Shown one piece after another: positions 45,586 through 54,349 of a stretch of 64,000 nucleotides of DNA. Where the stretch lies: NCBI GenBank assembly GCA_036338435.1, contig JAYZCG010000024.1, positions 7,962 through 71,961 of the forward strand. The letters are read 5' to 3'. Position 1 is the first letter of the stretch, and every line of letters starts with the position of its first letter. The translations under genes were made by a program, and so were the position numbers. The stretch is from JAPYTY01 sp036338435 (GTDB lineage: Bacteria; Acidobacteriota; UBA6911; RPQK01; JADFOI01). Below the pieces are notes generated by a model, which saw only the letters and a list, made by a program, of their open reading frames with translations, did not search any database and was not told the origin of the DNA.

Positions 45586-45644
45586 TTCCGGGCGCCTTGT
45601 GGGCTATTTCTTAGTCATCCAAATAGCCCACAAGATGCCCGGAA
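45586..45644. repeat. Long inverted repeat spanning the MFS stop codon
   Basis: Arms 45586-45609 and 45621-45644 are 24 bases each with two mismatches and an 11-base loop that contains codons just before the MFS stop. One arm lies wholly in the MFS coding region, the other mostly in the gap before ytxJ. It could end or protect the MFS transcript, or reduce read-through into ytxJ. On the minus strand no uninterrupted T run follows directly (a TTTTT comes about 14 bases later). Confidence 0.7.
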
Positions 45645-46887
45645 CGATAGTCAAAGCCGCCATCAGCTTGATAGTTTCGGCAATACTGAGAATTGAGTCA
45701 AGCGCCGTTCCAGTTAAAGCAGCTCCGATGGCACTAGTCAAAGTAAAAATAGCAAATTCAGTTGAAAAGACACGCCCCCTCATTCGATTGGGGACATGCT
45801 GCATCAGCAATTGTGTGTAAAAAACCCAGATGATTCCACCTCCGGCGCCACGCAATAAGGTTCCGAGTAAAACGACTGGAAAACTAGTTAAAAATGCCGT
45901 TACAATCAGACCCAATGATGCCAATCCATAGCCCAAGATAATCATCAGGCGTAGGGCCCGATCACGATCGCCAGTAAAGCAACGGGCAAGTATGGGGCCG
46001 ATTCCAGTTCCCACGCCAGCCACTGCAAACATAAGGCCCAAGCTGACCCCTCCAGCTTCTCCGATTGCAAAGATACTCTCAGCGATAATTACTTGAACGA
46101 CTTGAAATCCGGAAACAAAGAGGGCCGATGCAGCTTTGTGCAGTGCGATTATCGATATATCAACATGTTGGCGAAGGTATCGCAACCCATCTAGGAACTG
46201 CTGCAAACCCCGATGAATACTCGTTCCGTCAATATCCATATGTATCACGCTCTTGGAGCTTACCCGGGCAATAAAAAAGGCAGATAAAACAAAGGTTAGG
46301 GCGTCGATGACAAAGGCCGGATAGATACCCCAAATACCCGCCGCCACTCCCCCTAGGGCGGCTCCTAAAGCTAGCATGACTGACCAGGTCATAGAACTTA
46401 AGGCGTTGGCTGCACCGAGTTCCTGCTCTGAAACAATGTCAGGTAATAGAGCATTGCGGGCAGGAAAGAAAAACCCGCTGACCCCCAACTGGAGGGCTGT
46501 TAAGACATATAAAAGCCAGATGTGGTGGGGTTCAGTGACAAAGAGAAAACAGAGAACGATGAACGCCCTAATGATATCCGTTGTTATCAGGATATTTCTT
46601 CTGTTGTAGCGGTCTGCCACCACTCCGGCGAGAGGGCTAATCGCAAAAGGGGCCAACATTCTCACTACGAAAAGGGTTCCAATAGCAAATCCAGTTCCAG
46701 AAAGTTGGGCAATTAAAGCCGCCGAGGCGACGAGATTAAACCAGTCGCCTAGCAGACTTATTATTTCTCCGGTCCACAAATTCCGGAAGTTAACATTGCT
46801 ACGAACTAGGACCCAGTAGCTTGCAGATTTCGGTGTGCGATCTACGGTTGAACCCAAACTTAAGCCTTCCATTCTTAGGCCTTGCAT
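45604..46887 (-). CDS. Major facilitator superfamily exporter (EntS/MFS_3-like)
   Basis: 427 residues from ATG at 46887; ATG at 46872 has a better ribosome site (AAGG at 7 bases) and may be the true start. About 12 membrane helices. MFS_3-type blocks: FRNLWTGEIISLLGDWFNLVASAAL, PLAGVVADRYNRRNILI (loop 2-3 motif) and QHVPNRMRGRVFSTEFAIF. Relatives export siderophores or drugs. Substrate unknown. The 3' end lies inside a long hairpin. Divergent from the CRTAC1-like gene across a 480-base gap. Confidence 0.9.
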   Translation of the reverse strand: MQGLRMEGLSLGSTVDRTPKSASYWVLVRSNVNFRNLWTGEIISLLGDWFNLVASAALIAQLSGTGFAIGTLFVVRMLAPFAISPLAGVVADRYNRRNILITTDIIRAFIVLCFLFVTEPHHIWLLYVLTALQLGVSGFFFPARNALLPDIVSEQELGAANALSSMTWSVMLALGAALGGVAAGIWGIYPAFVIDALTFVLSAFFIARVSSKSVIHMDIDGTSIHRGLQQFLDGLRYLRQHVDISIIALHKAASALFVSGFQVVQVIIAESIFAIGEAGGVSLGLMFAVAGVGTGIGPILARCFTGDRDRALRLMIILGYGLASLGLIVTAFLTSFPVVLLGTLLRGAGGGIIWVFYTQLLMQHVPNRMRGRVFSTEFAIFTLTSAIGAALTGTALDSILSIAETIKLMAALTIVPGILWAIWMTKK

Positions 46888-47367
46888 TGAGAAACTAACT
46901 CAAGGCCACCCAGAGAGTCTAGGCTAGGATGGTGATAACCTAGCAACGACGAGGTTGGGCCATCTTACCTGAAAAGTTAAGACTGTCTATATACTTTTAA
47001 AAGTGACGGGTGAAAAATCTATTCCATCTATGTTCCCCCTCCACATCAAAATCCACAGGAAATGTGGAAATAGTGTGCACACCAGAAAGAAAATGGGATA
47101 CTAAAGGGGATTCACCGGTTTGCACCTAGGAAGTGCAGTTCGCTCCCAGCGGCCTTCCGTTTTTACCAGAAGCGTGCTGGGCTTTTGCTGAAATCATGAA
47201 GCACAAACACCGAAAATCATTCTCCCATCTATGGCGGTTGTTTTCGGTAACTCTCCCCTAGATAAGAACGTCGTGCAAACACAAATCTGCTAGACTACTT
47301 GTCGAGTGGCTAGGATTAGATTCCGGCAGATTTATCGCGTTACTATGGGCCCTAACTTGTCAAAACT
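46888..47367. other. 480-base gap with four inverted repeats, no gene seen
   Basis: Between divergent MFS and CRTAC1-like genes. No convincing open frame. Perfect inverted repeats: TCCACAT/ATGTGGA (47040-47046, 47062-47068); TGCAC/GTGCA (47121-47125, 47133-47137); CCCAGC/GCTGGG (47145-47150, 47176-47181) with inner CTTC/GAAG and a following CTTTTG; ACCGAAAA/TTTTCGGT (47209-47216, 47241-47248). The last three lie within 130 bases of each other, upstream of the CRTAC1-like gene. They may be a structured leader or small RNA; no known riboswitch class is recognised. Confidence 0.4.
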
Positions 47368-49026
47368 ATGATTCAACTGCGTGCAGAATCTTACATCATC
47401 AGTTTTGTTTTTCTTGTTTGTTGGGTATCCTTTTCGAACTCTCAAGGGCAGATTAGCTTTGTTGATGTGAGTCGCCAGGCTGGAATTGACTGGAACCATG
47501 AAAATGGTGCCACTTCAACGAAATATCTAATTGAAACCATGGGAGGGGGAGGCGCCTTTGTTGATTATGACAACGACGGGTGGCTCGATATCTACCTAAT
47601 TGACAGCGGCACTCATCGACATTCTCTCACTGACATCCCAGCGCGACACGCCTTATATCAAAACAACCGCAACGGAACCTTTATCGATGTCACGGCGAAG
47701 GCCAAAGTTGGAGGAAAAGGCTATGGGATGGGGGTGGCCGTGGGTGACTTTGACAACGACGGGTGGGCCGATCTTTATGTAACCCGCTTTGGGGAAAATA
47801 CTCTCTATCACAATCTAAAAAATGGAACATTCAAGGATGTCACGTCACAGGCTGGTGTAGGGATTAATGCCTGGTCAACCAGCGCAGCTTTTTTCGATAT
47901 GGACAATGACGGAGATCTTGATCTTTTTGTCTGCGTCTATCTCGATTGGGACTACGACAAAGAAATGTACTGTGGGCAACCCCAAGAAGGATATCGAAGC
48001 TATTGTCATCCGCTTCGTTACAATCCCGCTTCCAGTGTGCTATTTCAAAACAACGGGGACGGAACTTTCACCGACATATCCAAGCGAGCTGGAGTGGACA
48101 ATCTGGGAAAAGCTCTGGGAGTGGCAACCGGGGACATTAATAACGATGGCTTCCCCGATATTTATGTTGCTAATGATGCAGTGGCTAATTTTCTATTCAA
48201 AAACAATAAAGATGGAACCTTTCAGGAAATCGGGGTTCAGGCTGGGGTTGCTTTTGGAATTTATGGCAAAGCAGAGTCAGGAATGGGCGTGGACTTTGGT
48301 GACTACAATGAAGATGGTCGTATTGATCTAATCGTCACAAACATTGATCAGGAAATGAATAATCTCTTTTCTAATCAGGGTGACAACTGGTTTACCGATC
48401 TTACCTTAAACGCTGGCCTAGGCCAGGTGGCAACCTTTTACAGCGGATTTGGGGTACGATTTCTGGACTATGACAATGATGGAGATTTAGACCTAGTGAT
48501 CCTGAATGGACACGTTGTAGACAACATCAACCTTTATCGTTACGGGGTCTCATATGCCGAGCCGCCTCTTCTGCTAGAAAATATCGGCAAAGGACAATTC
48601 TCTAATGTAAGCGAGCAGGCAGGCCCACCCTGGCAAAAGCCAATGGTCGGTCGAGCGCTAGCCGCAGGAGACTACGACAACGACGGGGATTCGGATCTGT
48701 TATTCGTCAACAATGGCCAGCCAGCCGTTTTACTTAGAAACGAGGGGGGTAATGCCAACTCCTGGCTAGGACTACGATTGGTAGGAGAAAAAAGTAATCG
48801 CGATGCTGTGGGAGCTATTGTGACAATAACGACTAATCAAAGGGAAATTGTTCGGGAACGGAATGGGGGCACAAGCTATCAAGCGTCGCAAGATCCGCGC
48901 ATCATCTTTGGTCTGGGGGAGAGCGAAAAGCTTATCGCGACCCAGGTTCGCTGGCCCAGCGGCGCCGTCCAGAACTTACCTGCCCTTCAACTTAATCTCT
49001 ACCATACTGTCCGCGAAGGCCAGTGA
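47368..49026 (+). CDS. Exported CRTAC1-like FG-GAP/ASPIC protein
   Basis: 552 residues with a signal peptide (IISFVFLVCWVSFSNSQ). Seven calcium-loop blades of the FG-GAP/VCBS type carry D-x-D-N-D-G-x-x-D, such as DYDNDGWLDIYL, DFDNDGWADLYV, DMDNDGDLDLFV, DYDNDGDLDLVI, making an integrin-like propeller. The C-terminus is an ASPIC/UnbV domain (GAIVTITTNQREIVRERNGG, VRWPSGAVQNL). Such proteins are numerous in acidobacteria and often sit beside TPR proteins; here a TPR gene is convergent with a 3-base gap. Role probably in the envelope, ligand unknown. Confidence 0.94.
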   Translation: MIQLRAESYIISFVFLVCWVSFSNSQGQISFVDVSRQAGIDWNHENGATSTKYLIETMGGGGAFVDYDNDGWLDIYLIDSGTHRHSLTDIPARHALYQNNRNGTFIDVTAKAKVGGKGYGMGVAVGDFDNDGWADLYVTRFGENTLYHNLKNGTFKDVTSQAGVGINAWSTSAAFFDMDNDGDLDLFVCVYLDWDYDKEMYCGQPQEGYRSYCHPLRYNPASSVLFQNNGDGTFTDISKRAGVDNLGKALGVATGDINNDGFPDIYVANDAVANFLFKNNKDGTFQEIGVQAGVAFGIYGKAESGMGVDFGDYNEDGRIDLIVTNIDQEMNNLFSNQGDNWFTDLTLNAGLGQVATFYSGFGVRFLDYDNDGDLDLVILNGHVVDNINLYRYGVSYAEPPLLLENIGKGQFSNVSEQAGPPWQKPMVGRALAAGDYDNDGDSDLLFVNNGQPAVLLRNEGGNANSWLGLRLVGEKSNRDAVGAIVTITTNQREIVRERNGGTSYQASQDPRIIFGLGESEKLIATQVRWPSGAVQNLPALQLNLYHTVREGQ

Positions 49027-49029
49027 GTC

Positions 49030-50445
49030 TTATTGATTTCTGAGAATAGCCTCATAGTTTCTTCGAAAATCTGGGCGATCCGGTTCTAGCCTAACAGCCG
49101 CTTCATATTCCTCGATGGCCTTCTTGGGCTGACCTATCTCTACATAAATGTTTCCTAGCAAATTGCGTAGGACGCCACTACCAGGGTACCGATTCTTCGC
49201 CTTGGCAGTATAAAGCTGCGCCTGACGGAAATCTCTTCGTTGATACCAATACTGGCCCAGCAGATAATTGCCCTCGACTGATTCGGGGTTCAATTTCTCC
49301 ATTTTAGAAAGATGCAGGTAGGCAAACCTAGAATATCCCGAGGAAAGATAAATCTTGGCTAGATAACTGTGGGCCAACCAATTGTCTGGAGCTTTCTCAA
49401 CAACTTCCTGAAATAACTCCTGCGCCTTGTCGATTTCGTTTTCTTGAAGTTTTTCTTCCCCTCGTGCAATTGCCGATTGAATGTCTTCATTAAAGGCCTC
49501 GGCTGCCTGTTGAGAGGCCCGCAAAGACTGAAACTTGTCAAGATACGCCTGAGCCAAAGCCTGATCCCCCAAACGACGGTAGGAATCTCCCAATAAGCGA
49601 TACGCTTCCAAAAACGAATCGTCTGCCTTCTCTATTCTCACAAGGTATTCAACAGCCTCCTCGGGCTGATTTAATCCCAGGCAAACCTCAGCTAATTGCC
49701 ATAGAAATTCGATATTTACAGGTTCCAATTTTACGGCTTCCACTATTGCCTGTTTGGCCTCCTCTAATTTGTTCTGGAGCCGCAAAATAACCCCCACACC
49801 AAAAAGAGGAGCCCCCATACCCGGCATGCCTTCTATAGCTTTCCGGAAATGGACAAGGGCTTCTTCCAAATTTGAACCATCCATATAAATCTGTCCGCGG
49901 CGAAAATCAATTCGAGGATCTTCCGGAATTTTGGGGGCTACCCAATCTAATAGCTTCAAGGATTGCTCAAAGTCCTCTGCCTTATAATAAAGCTCAGAAA
50001 GAAGCCACAGTTGTTCAGTGTCCAACTGATGGAGTTTGTCTTCCTGATCAAAGAGACTCAATACCTCTTTAGCCGGAGCCCACTGTCCAACACTGGAAAG
50101 AATGTCGGCAAAACCCAAAGCATATTCCGCATTGTCTGGATCGAGCCCAACAGACTGGTCCAGTTCGACCACAGCCTCTTTGAAGTTTCCTGTTGCCGCT
50201 AGGGCGATACCGCTGTAAAAATAGGCCCCAGCATCTGCTTCATTAGCTTGCTTGCAACGATCAAAAGCAAGTAAGGCGTCAGTAAAACGTTGTTCCTTGA
50301 GGTGCTCCTTGCCCGACTGAACACAATCCTCAGCTTGGACATTCGAAAACCCAGCAAGCACCCAAAAGCCCAGAATAAGGAGCCGCAGGCCAGTACGGAG
50401 CATGCCGAGATCGTTTGTCTGGCCCATATTGCTCAAGAACTTCAT
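49030..50445 (-). CDS. Exported TPR-repeat protein
   Basis: 471 residues; GAGG lies about 6 bases before ATG at 50445. A hydrophobic segment (LRLLILGFWVLAGFSNVQAED) makes a signal peptide, possibly from an internal Met (50403). About ten tetratricopeptide repeats follow, such as DAYFYSGIALAATGNFKEAV-like units, and the last repeat QPKKAIEEYEAAVRLEPDRPDF. Convergent with the CRTAC1-like gene, with stops 3 bases apart. Protein-protein scaffold in the periplasm is likely. Confidence 0.92.
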   Translation of the reverse strand: MKFLSNMGQTNDLGMLRTGLRLLILGFWVLAGFSNVQAEDCVQSGKEHLKEQRFTDALLAFDRCKQANEADAGAYFYSGIALAATGNFKEAVVELDQSVGLDPDNAEYALGFADILSSVGQWAPAKEVLSLFDQEDKLHQLDTEQLWLLSELYYKAEDFEQSLKLLDWVAPKIPEDPRIDFRRGQIYMDGSNLEEALVHFRKAIEGMPGMGAPLFGVGVILRLQNKLEEAKQAIVEAVKLEPVNIEFLWQLAEVCLGLNQPEEAVEYLVRIEKADDSFLEAYRLLGDSYRRLGDQALAQAYLDKFQSLRASQQAAEAFNEDIQSAIARGEEKLQENEIDKAQELFQEVVEKAPDNWLAHSYLAKIYLSSGYSRFAYLHLSKMEKLNPESVEGNYLLGQYWYQRRDFRQAQLYTAKAKNRYPGSGVLRNLLGNIYVEIGQPKKAIEEYEAAVRLEPDRPDFRRNYEAILRNQ

Positions 50446-50478
50446 GGTGTCCTCAGATTTTCTTGCACAGAATGACTT

Positions 50479-51591
50479 TCAAGGCTCATCAGGTGCGCCT
50501 TGTTTCTTGCGGCGGCTTCGTTTCCAACGGGGCCCAAGATCACCAAACCCAGCTCCCCAAATTCTTTCAGTTGAATTTACAACAACGAAAGCCTGTTCAT
50601 CTGCCGAGTAGACAACTGCCTTCATTTGAGAGATTTCGGAAGGTTCTACGGCACAAAAAAGAGCGTGTCGGGTGTGGCCTGTATACATCCCGCGCCCCTC
50701 GAATCCCGTCACTCCACGTTTAAGAACTGAAAGTAATTGCTCGCTAACTGCCTGTGGTTTGCTCGTTATGATAATCGCCAGCTGTTCATGGCGATGTACT
50801 ACTTCCTTAGCGGCTTTCGTGAATTTAAAAATTAGATCGCTTGGATACTCTAGCAACTCACTATCAGAGAATACTTCACCTGGAGAGGCTCGCAACCCAA
50901 CGGTCAAAACGGCCAACAAACATACTGCTACATAAAAACTCCCTACGCAAAGGACAACTATTGTTCCAGGCACAAAACCGATGGAGGCGTATGGCAAAAG
51001 TGATCTCCACGAACTCTCCGCGCCAGGATAAATCATCAATTTAACGATCCAAGACCCTACTAGAATTGTGAAGATCCAAATGTAGTTTCGTCTAAGCCTC
51101 CGTCCGATAGCTTCCAAAAAACTGATGGGGAACTCGGGGTTGCGCAAGCTTGCGACCAACTTCATAGCCCAATCGGCATGTGCTTCAGCAGAAGCGCCTA
51201 AGGTTCTTGCAAATAACTGAGTCTCAATAAGACGCAATCGTAAAGCTGACAGCTCGTAGTAGCGAGAGCGCCTAGATTCAATCACTAAAAATAACCACAC
51301 CAAAAGCAGACTCATTAGAATGACGACGTGGTGATGACTCACTGAACTGAAAGCGAAGGTAAGCACCGCTGCCGTCGTCACGACAGCCCAGTTTGTAGTA
51401 CTGTCGAGCCGAGTTCGCCATGTGTTAGACCTTGCTACTTCTCCACGGTAGAGATGAGCCATCTGGGTGACAAAACCGCTCGCGGAAAACAGTTCCTGCT
51501 GTTGCCCAGGAGTATTCAGATCTATTGTGGGTGTATTGCGGGACGGACTCTCCACATTGTCAGTAACCATGTTGCAAATTGATGTCCTCAC
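50479..51591 (-). CDS. Membrane protein: DUF2270 fused to DUF2179
   Basis: 370 residues. Start GTG at 51591 or ATG at 51570; neither has a strong ribosome site. N-terminal DUF2270-like part: FVTQMAHLYRGEVARSNTWRTRLDSTTNWA, two membrane helices (VVTTAAVLTFAFS, VVILMSLLLVWLFLVIE), RRSRYYELSALRLRLIE. Two further helices follow (about 190-260). The C-terminal 90 residues match DUF2179 (as at the end of YitT proteins): LLSVLKRGVTGFEGRGMYTGH, MKAVVYSADEQAFVVVNSTERIWGAGF. DUF2179 is thought to sense a small ligand. The tail is basic (RWKRSRRKKQG). The combination is unusual to me. Confidence 0.85.
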   Translation of the reverse strand: MRTSICNMVTDNVESPSRNTPTIDLNTPGQQQELFSASGFVTQMAHLYRGEVARSNTWRTRLDSTTNWAVVTTAAVLTFAFSSVSHHHVVILMSLLLVWLFLVIESRRSRYYELSALRLRLIETQLFARTLGASAEAHADWAMKLVASLRNPEFPISFLEAIGRRLRRNYIWIFTILVGSWIVKLMIYPGAESSWRSLLPYASIGFVPGTIVVLCVGSFYVAVCLLAVLTVGLRASPGEVFSDSELLEYPSDLIFKFTKAAKEVVHRHEQLAIIITSKPQAVSEQLLSVLKRGVTGFEGRGMYTGHTRHALFCAVEPSEISQMKAVVYSADEQAFVVVNSTERIWGAGFGDLGPRWKRSRRKKQGAPDEP

Positions 51592-51868
51592 ATCAGCAAT
51601 AAGTTGCTACTGCCTGCCATTGTAACGTTGTAAATCTTATAATTCATCCCCACTAGAATTAAATGGCCAAAAACTGCCATTCGTAATACTGGCCCCCATG
51701 CATGTCCATCTATCGCCACTTCGGTCGTAAATTATGAACTAATTGTTTGTTAAAGGTTTCAAAATGCAGCCTTTTTACTTGCATTCTACTGTGTGCCAGT
51801 GCGGTCTGGGTCCTACTTTAAAATCCATTTGGGTGAAAGTCTGTACCAAAAATGGTGAGTTGCGACAG

Positions 51869-52438
51869 CTAGTGCATATAGAAAAAACAAGCGGGAATAA
51901 CATCTCCCAGTACCACCGCCACAATTAATCCATCCGAACTTGTGGCTTGGATCTCTTGTCCTTCGGGCTTCTGCACTTCTAACTCAATAATTTTTAAGTG
52001 AAATTCATGGTTGGGAAGGGCTTCTTGTGACATAGCGAACTGAATTCTCACCAACTCGCCCGGTGGGATCTGTTTAGTTGATGACAGGTCAACTCGCAGA
52101 ACATCCTTCTCTTCTAGCACTTTTAACACTGTTCGGATCTCAAGCTCAAAGGGTTGCGTCTTCGGCACCTGAGTAGCCGAAGAAAAACTAATCAGTTGGT
52201 TGGGAAAAGAAATTGTAAACGAAACTTTACCGACAGGAGTTTTTGAAGCAAGCGTGACCGGGATCGATGCGTGTTCTCCTGGCACTGCAATATCGATCCC
52301 CAAAGATATTAACGCTGTACTATCTGATTGGGCTCGGGCGACACTTAAAGTAGACCCGTACGCCAGAAAAATCCACGCAGCCACTCTCGCTGCTTTATAC
52401 CTCAAGCGCTCCCCAAGCCTTTTCAAACAGATGGGCAA
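51869..52438 (-). CDS. Exported cohesin-like protein with C-terminal CFFYMH tail
   Basis: 189 residues. Start TTG at 52438; no ATG fits. Signal peptide ARVAAWIFLAYGSTLSVARAQ. One cohesin-type domain, the clearest of the three: ISLGIDIAVPGEHASIPVTL, GKVSFTISFPNQLISF, GELVRIQFAM. It ends PACFFYMH and stop, matching the proteins at 3759 and 11189 in the last six residues. It lies 18 bases after the amidohydrolase at 52457 on the same strand, so the three-gene run (two hydrolases, then this) is likely one operon. Suggested job: anchoring or scaffolding; inference only. Confidence 0.82.
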   Translation of the reverse strand: MPICLKRLGERLRYKAARVAAWIFLAYGSTLSVARAQSDSTALISLGIDIAVPGEHASIPVTLASKTPVGKVSFTISFPNQLISFSSATQVPKTQPFELEIRTVLKVLEEKDVLRVDLSSTKQIPPGELVRIQFAMSQEALPNHEFHLKIIELEVQKPEGQEIQATSSDGLIVAVVLGDVIPACFFYMH

Positions 52439-52456
52439 AAATTACCATCGCGGCCT

Positions 52457-54289
52457 TTAGTTCAGTGAGCCGTATGCAACCTGGCCCCCGACAAGCGTGG
52501 TTACTACTTTAATTTCAGACAAATCTTCATCGGGGATGCTGCGGTCCAAGGGGTTTCTATCCAATACAATCAAGTCAGCCAGCTTGCCCGGTTCCAACGA
52601 CCCCAGGTCCTTCTCCCGCAGAACATATTCAGCGCCCCAGCGAGTCATCATTAATAGTACCGTGGCTCGATCTAGTTTCTCTCCCGGTCCATAGACCGTC
52701 CCGTTGGACGCTAGGCGAGTCACCAAAATCTCCAGGCCCCACATGGGGTTACGCTTAGGATCTGACCAGCGATCTGCTCCGTAAGTGATCTTCACCCCTC
52801 CATCGATGAGACTTCGGGTTGGCATGGTCCAACGCTGTGCCACTTCTTCTCCCCACACTTGGGCAATGGTGGGAGTAATGTCGTGAAGCAGAAAGGGTTG
52901 AAGGCTCCACATGGCACCCAGTTCGGCAGCCTGCTTGATATTATCCTGGCTAATCATTAAGCCGTGATCGATGGCAAAGCGCTTGTCCACGATCGAGCTT
53001 TCCCGGTTGGCCTTTTCATAGGACTCTAGACTCAGCAAAACCGCCTTATCCCCCAAATTATGCACGCCCGCTATGCGGTAACCATAACGATTTACAATTG
53101 CAGGCGCTTCGGCGCTTGGATCCATGGGTTCATCCCAATTGCAAAGCCCTTCAAGGCCATAGGCGTCCCCTTCGACCAGTCTGCTCTTTATTAATGTCGT
53201 GCAGTTGCCTCCACCCCTCCCATGGGGCGCTCCCGGCGGATCCCCATCAGGATTACCAATTGAGATACCTATCATCCACATTCGGTCGGTCCCATGTCCC
53301 TGGATGCCCCCGAAACGCCTCAGATACCTCTCCAAAAATGGATTCAATCGCCCGACCTCATGTGAGTAGGCGAGCCGCAACGGAAGTAGCCCTTGCCGAT
53401 CCATGTAAGCATATGTCGTAATATAACTTCCGCCTAAACGCGAGGATACCGTTGTAACTCCTAAGGCTACCCACTCATCCATTTCCCTTTTGTAAAATGG
53501 CGCAATCACTGCTGGCGGCACCAGAGGAACAAGTTCTTCGTTAACAGTCTCGCCAATAGCCCCCGATAGGCGACCAGTCAGGACTCCATCCTCATTTCTC
53601 TCATACCCAGAAACCTCTTCTCCATAGGTTTCAACAATAACGTCTAACAATTTTGTGTTAGCAATTCCCGAGGAGCCGACTAAGCCTATGATGACAAAAA
53701 GAGGGTTGTCGGGCACGGCGGTATCCAGATCAAATCGCGTAAATTCCAACAATGATCTTGGGCGACTCATGTCGGCATTAACGTCAGTGGTATATTGCGT
53801 GTAGATCCGCTCACCTGGCGATGCTGCTTCTGCTGCTCTTTTCAAATCCGCTAGTGCTTGCTCTTTGTTCCTCCACCTCACCGTCACATATCGGACGCCT
53901 TGGCCCCGAAGACCCCGCAGCAGAATCCTCTGATACTCACGAGGATGTCTGTAGATAGCATACTCATACAGATGAGAGTGCGTGTCGATAATTCCCGGCA
54001 TGAGAGTTCGGCCCTCAAGGTTTACCCTCTGGGTATTGGGGCCCGCCATCTTCAGGATGCGGTCATTGTCTCCAACGGCTAAAATCCTGCCATCACGAAC
54101 AGATAGCGCCTCGGTGGTGGCAAAAGGGGGTCTATCTTGATCCATGGTTAAAACCTGACCGTTGTAGAAAACAATGTCAGCATAGTGGAGTATCTCTGGA
54201 GCAAGATCCTGAGCTTGAGCAATGCATATAATAGACCCTAACACTAGGACAATAACGCATTGCATAGCTGCAGATTGTGATCTCTTCAT
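52457..54289 (-). CDS. Exported amidohydrolase family 3 (YtcJ-like)
   Basis: 610 residues from ATG at 54289, with AAGGAGAG at about 7 bases; the frame is open 8 codons further up. Signal peptide AMQCVIVLVLGSIICIAQAQ. Full set of family motifs: ADIVFYNGQVLTMDQD, metal motif PGIIDTHSHLY, VHNLGDKA, FAIDHGLM, YGADRWSD and GSLEPGKLADLIVLDRNPL. Cysteine pair NC and LC, 19 apart. Close paralogue of the next gene upstream (54350). It retains all metal residues that are changed in some other copies, so it is likely an active hydrolase. Substrate unknown. Confidence 0.92.
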   Translation of the reverse strand: MKRSQSAAMQCVIVLVLGSIICIAQAQDLAPEILHYADIVFYNGQVLTMDQDRPPFATTEALSVRDGRILAVGDNDRILKMAGPNTQRVNLEGRTLMPGIIDTHSHLYEYAIYRHPREYQRILLRGLRGQGVRYVTVRWRNKEQALADLKRAAEAASPGERIYTQYTTDVNADMSRPRSLLEFTRFDLDTAVPDNPLFVIIGLVGSSGIANTKLLDVIVETYGEEVSGYERNEDGVLTGRLSGAIGETVNEELVPLVPPAVIAPFYKREMDEWVALGVTTVSSRLGGSYITTYAYMDRQGLLPLRLAYSHEVGRLNPFLERYLRRFGGIQGHGTDRMWMIGISIGNPDGDPPGAPHGRGGGNCTTLIKSRLVEGDAYGLEGLCNWDEPMDPSAEAPAIVNRYGYRIAGVHNLGDKAVLLSLESYEKANRESSIVDKRFAIDHGLMISQDNIKQAAELGAMWSLQPFLLHDITPTIAQVWGEEVAQRWTMPTRSLIDGGVKITYGADRWSDPKRNPMWGLEILVTRLASNGTVYGPGEKLDRATVLLMMTRWGAEYVLREKDLGSLEPGKLADLIVLDRNPLDRSIPDEDLSEIKVVTTLVGGQVAYGSLN

Positions 54290-54349
54290 ATGTTCTCTCC
54301 TTCTCGAAATCAAAGACAGGAGGCCTCCGAAGGAAAACTGTTGCTGTCT

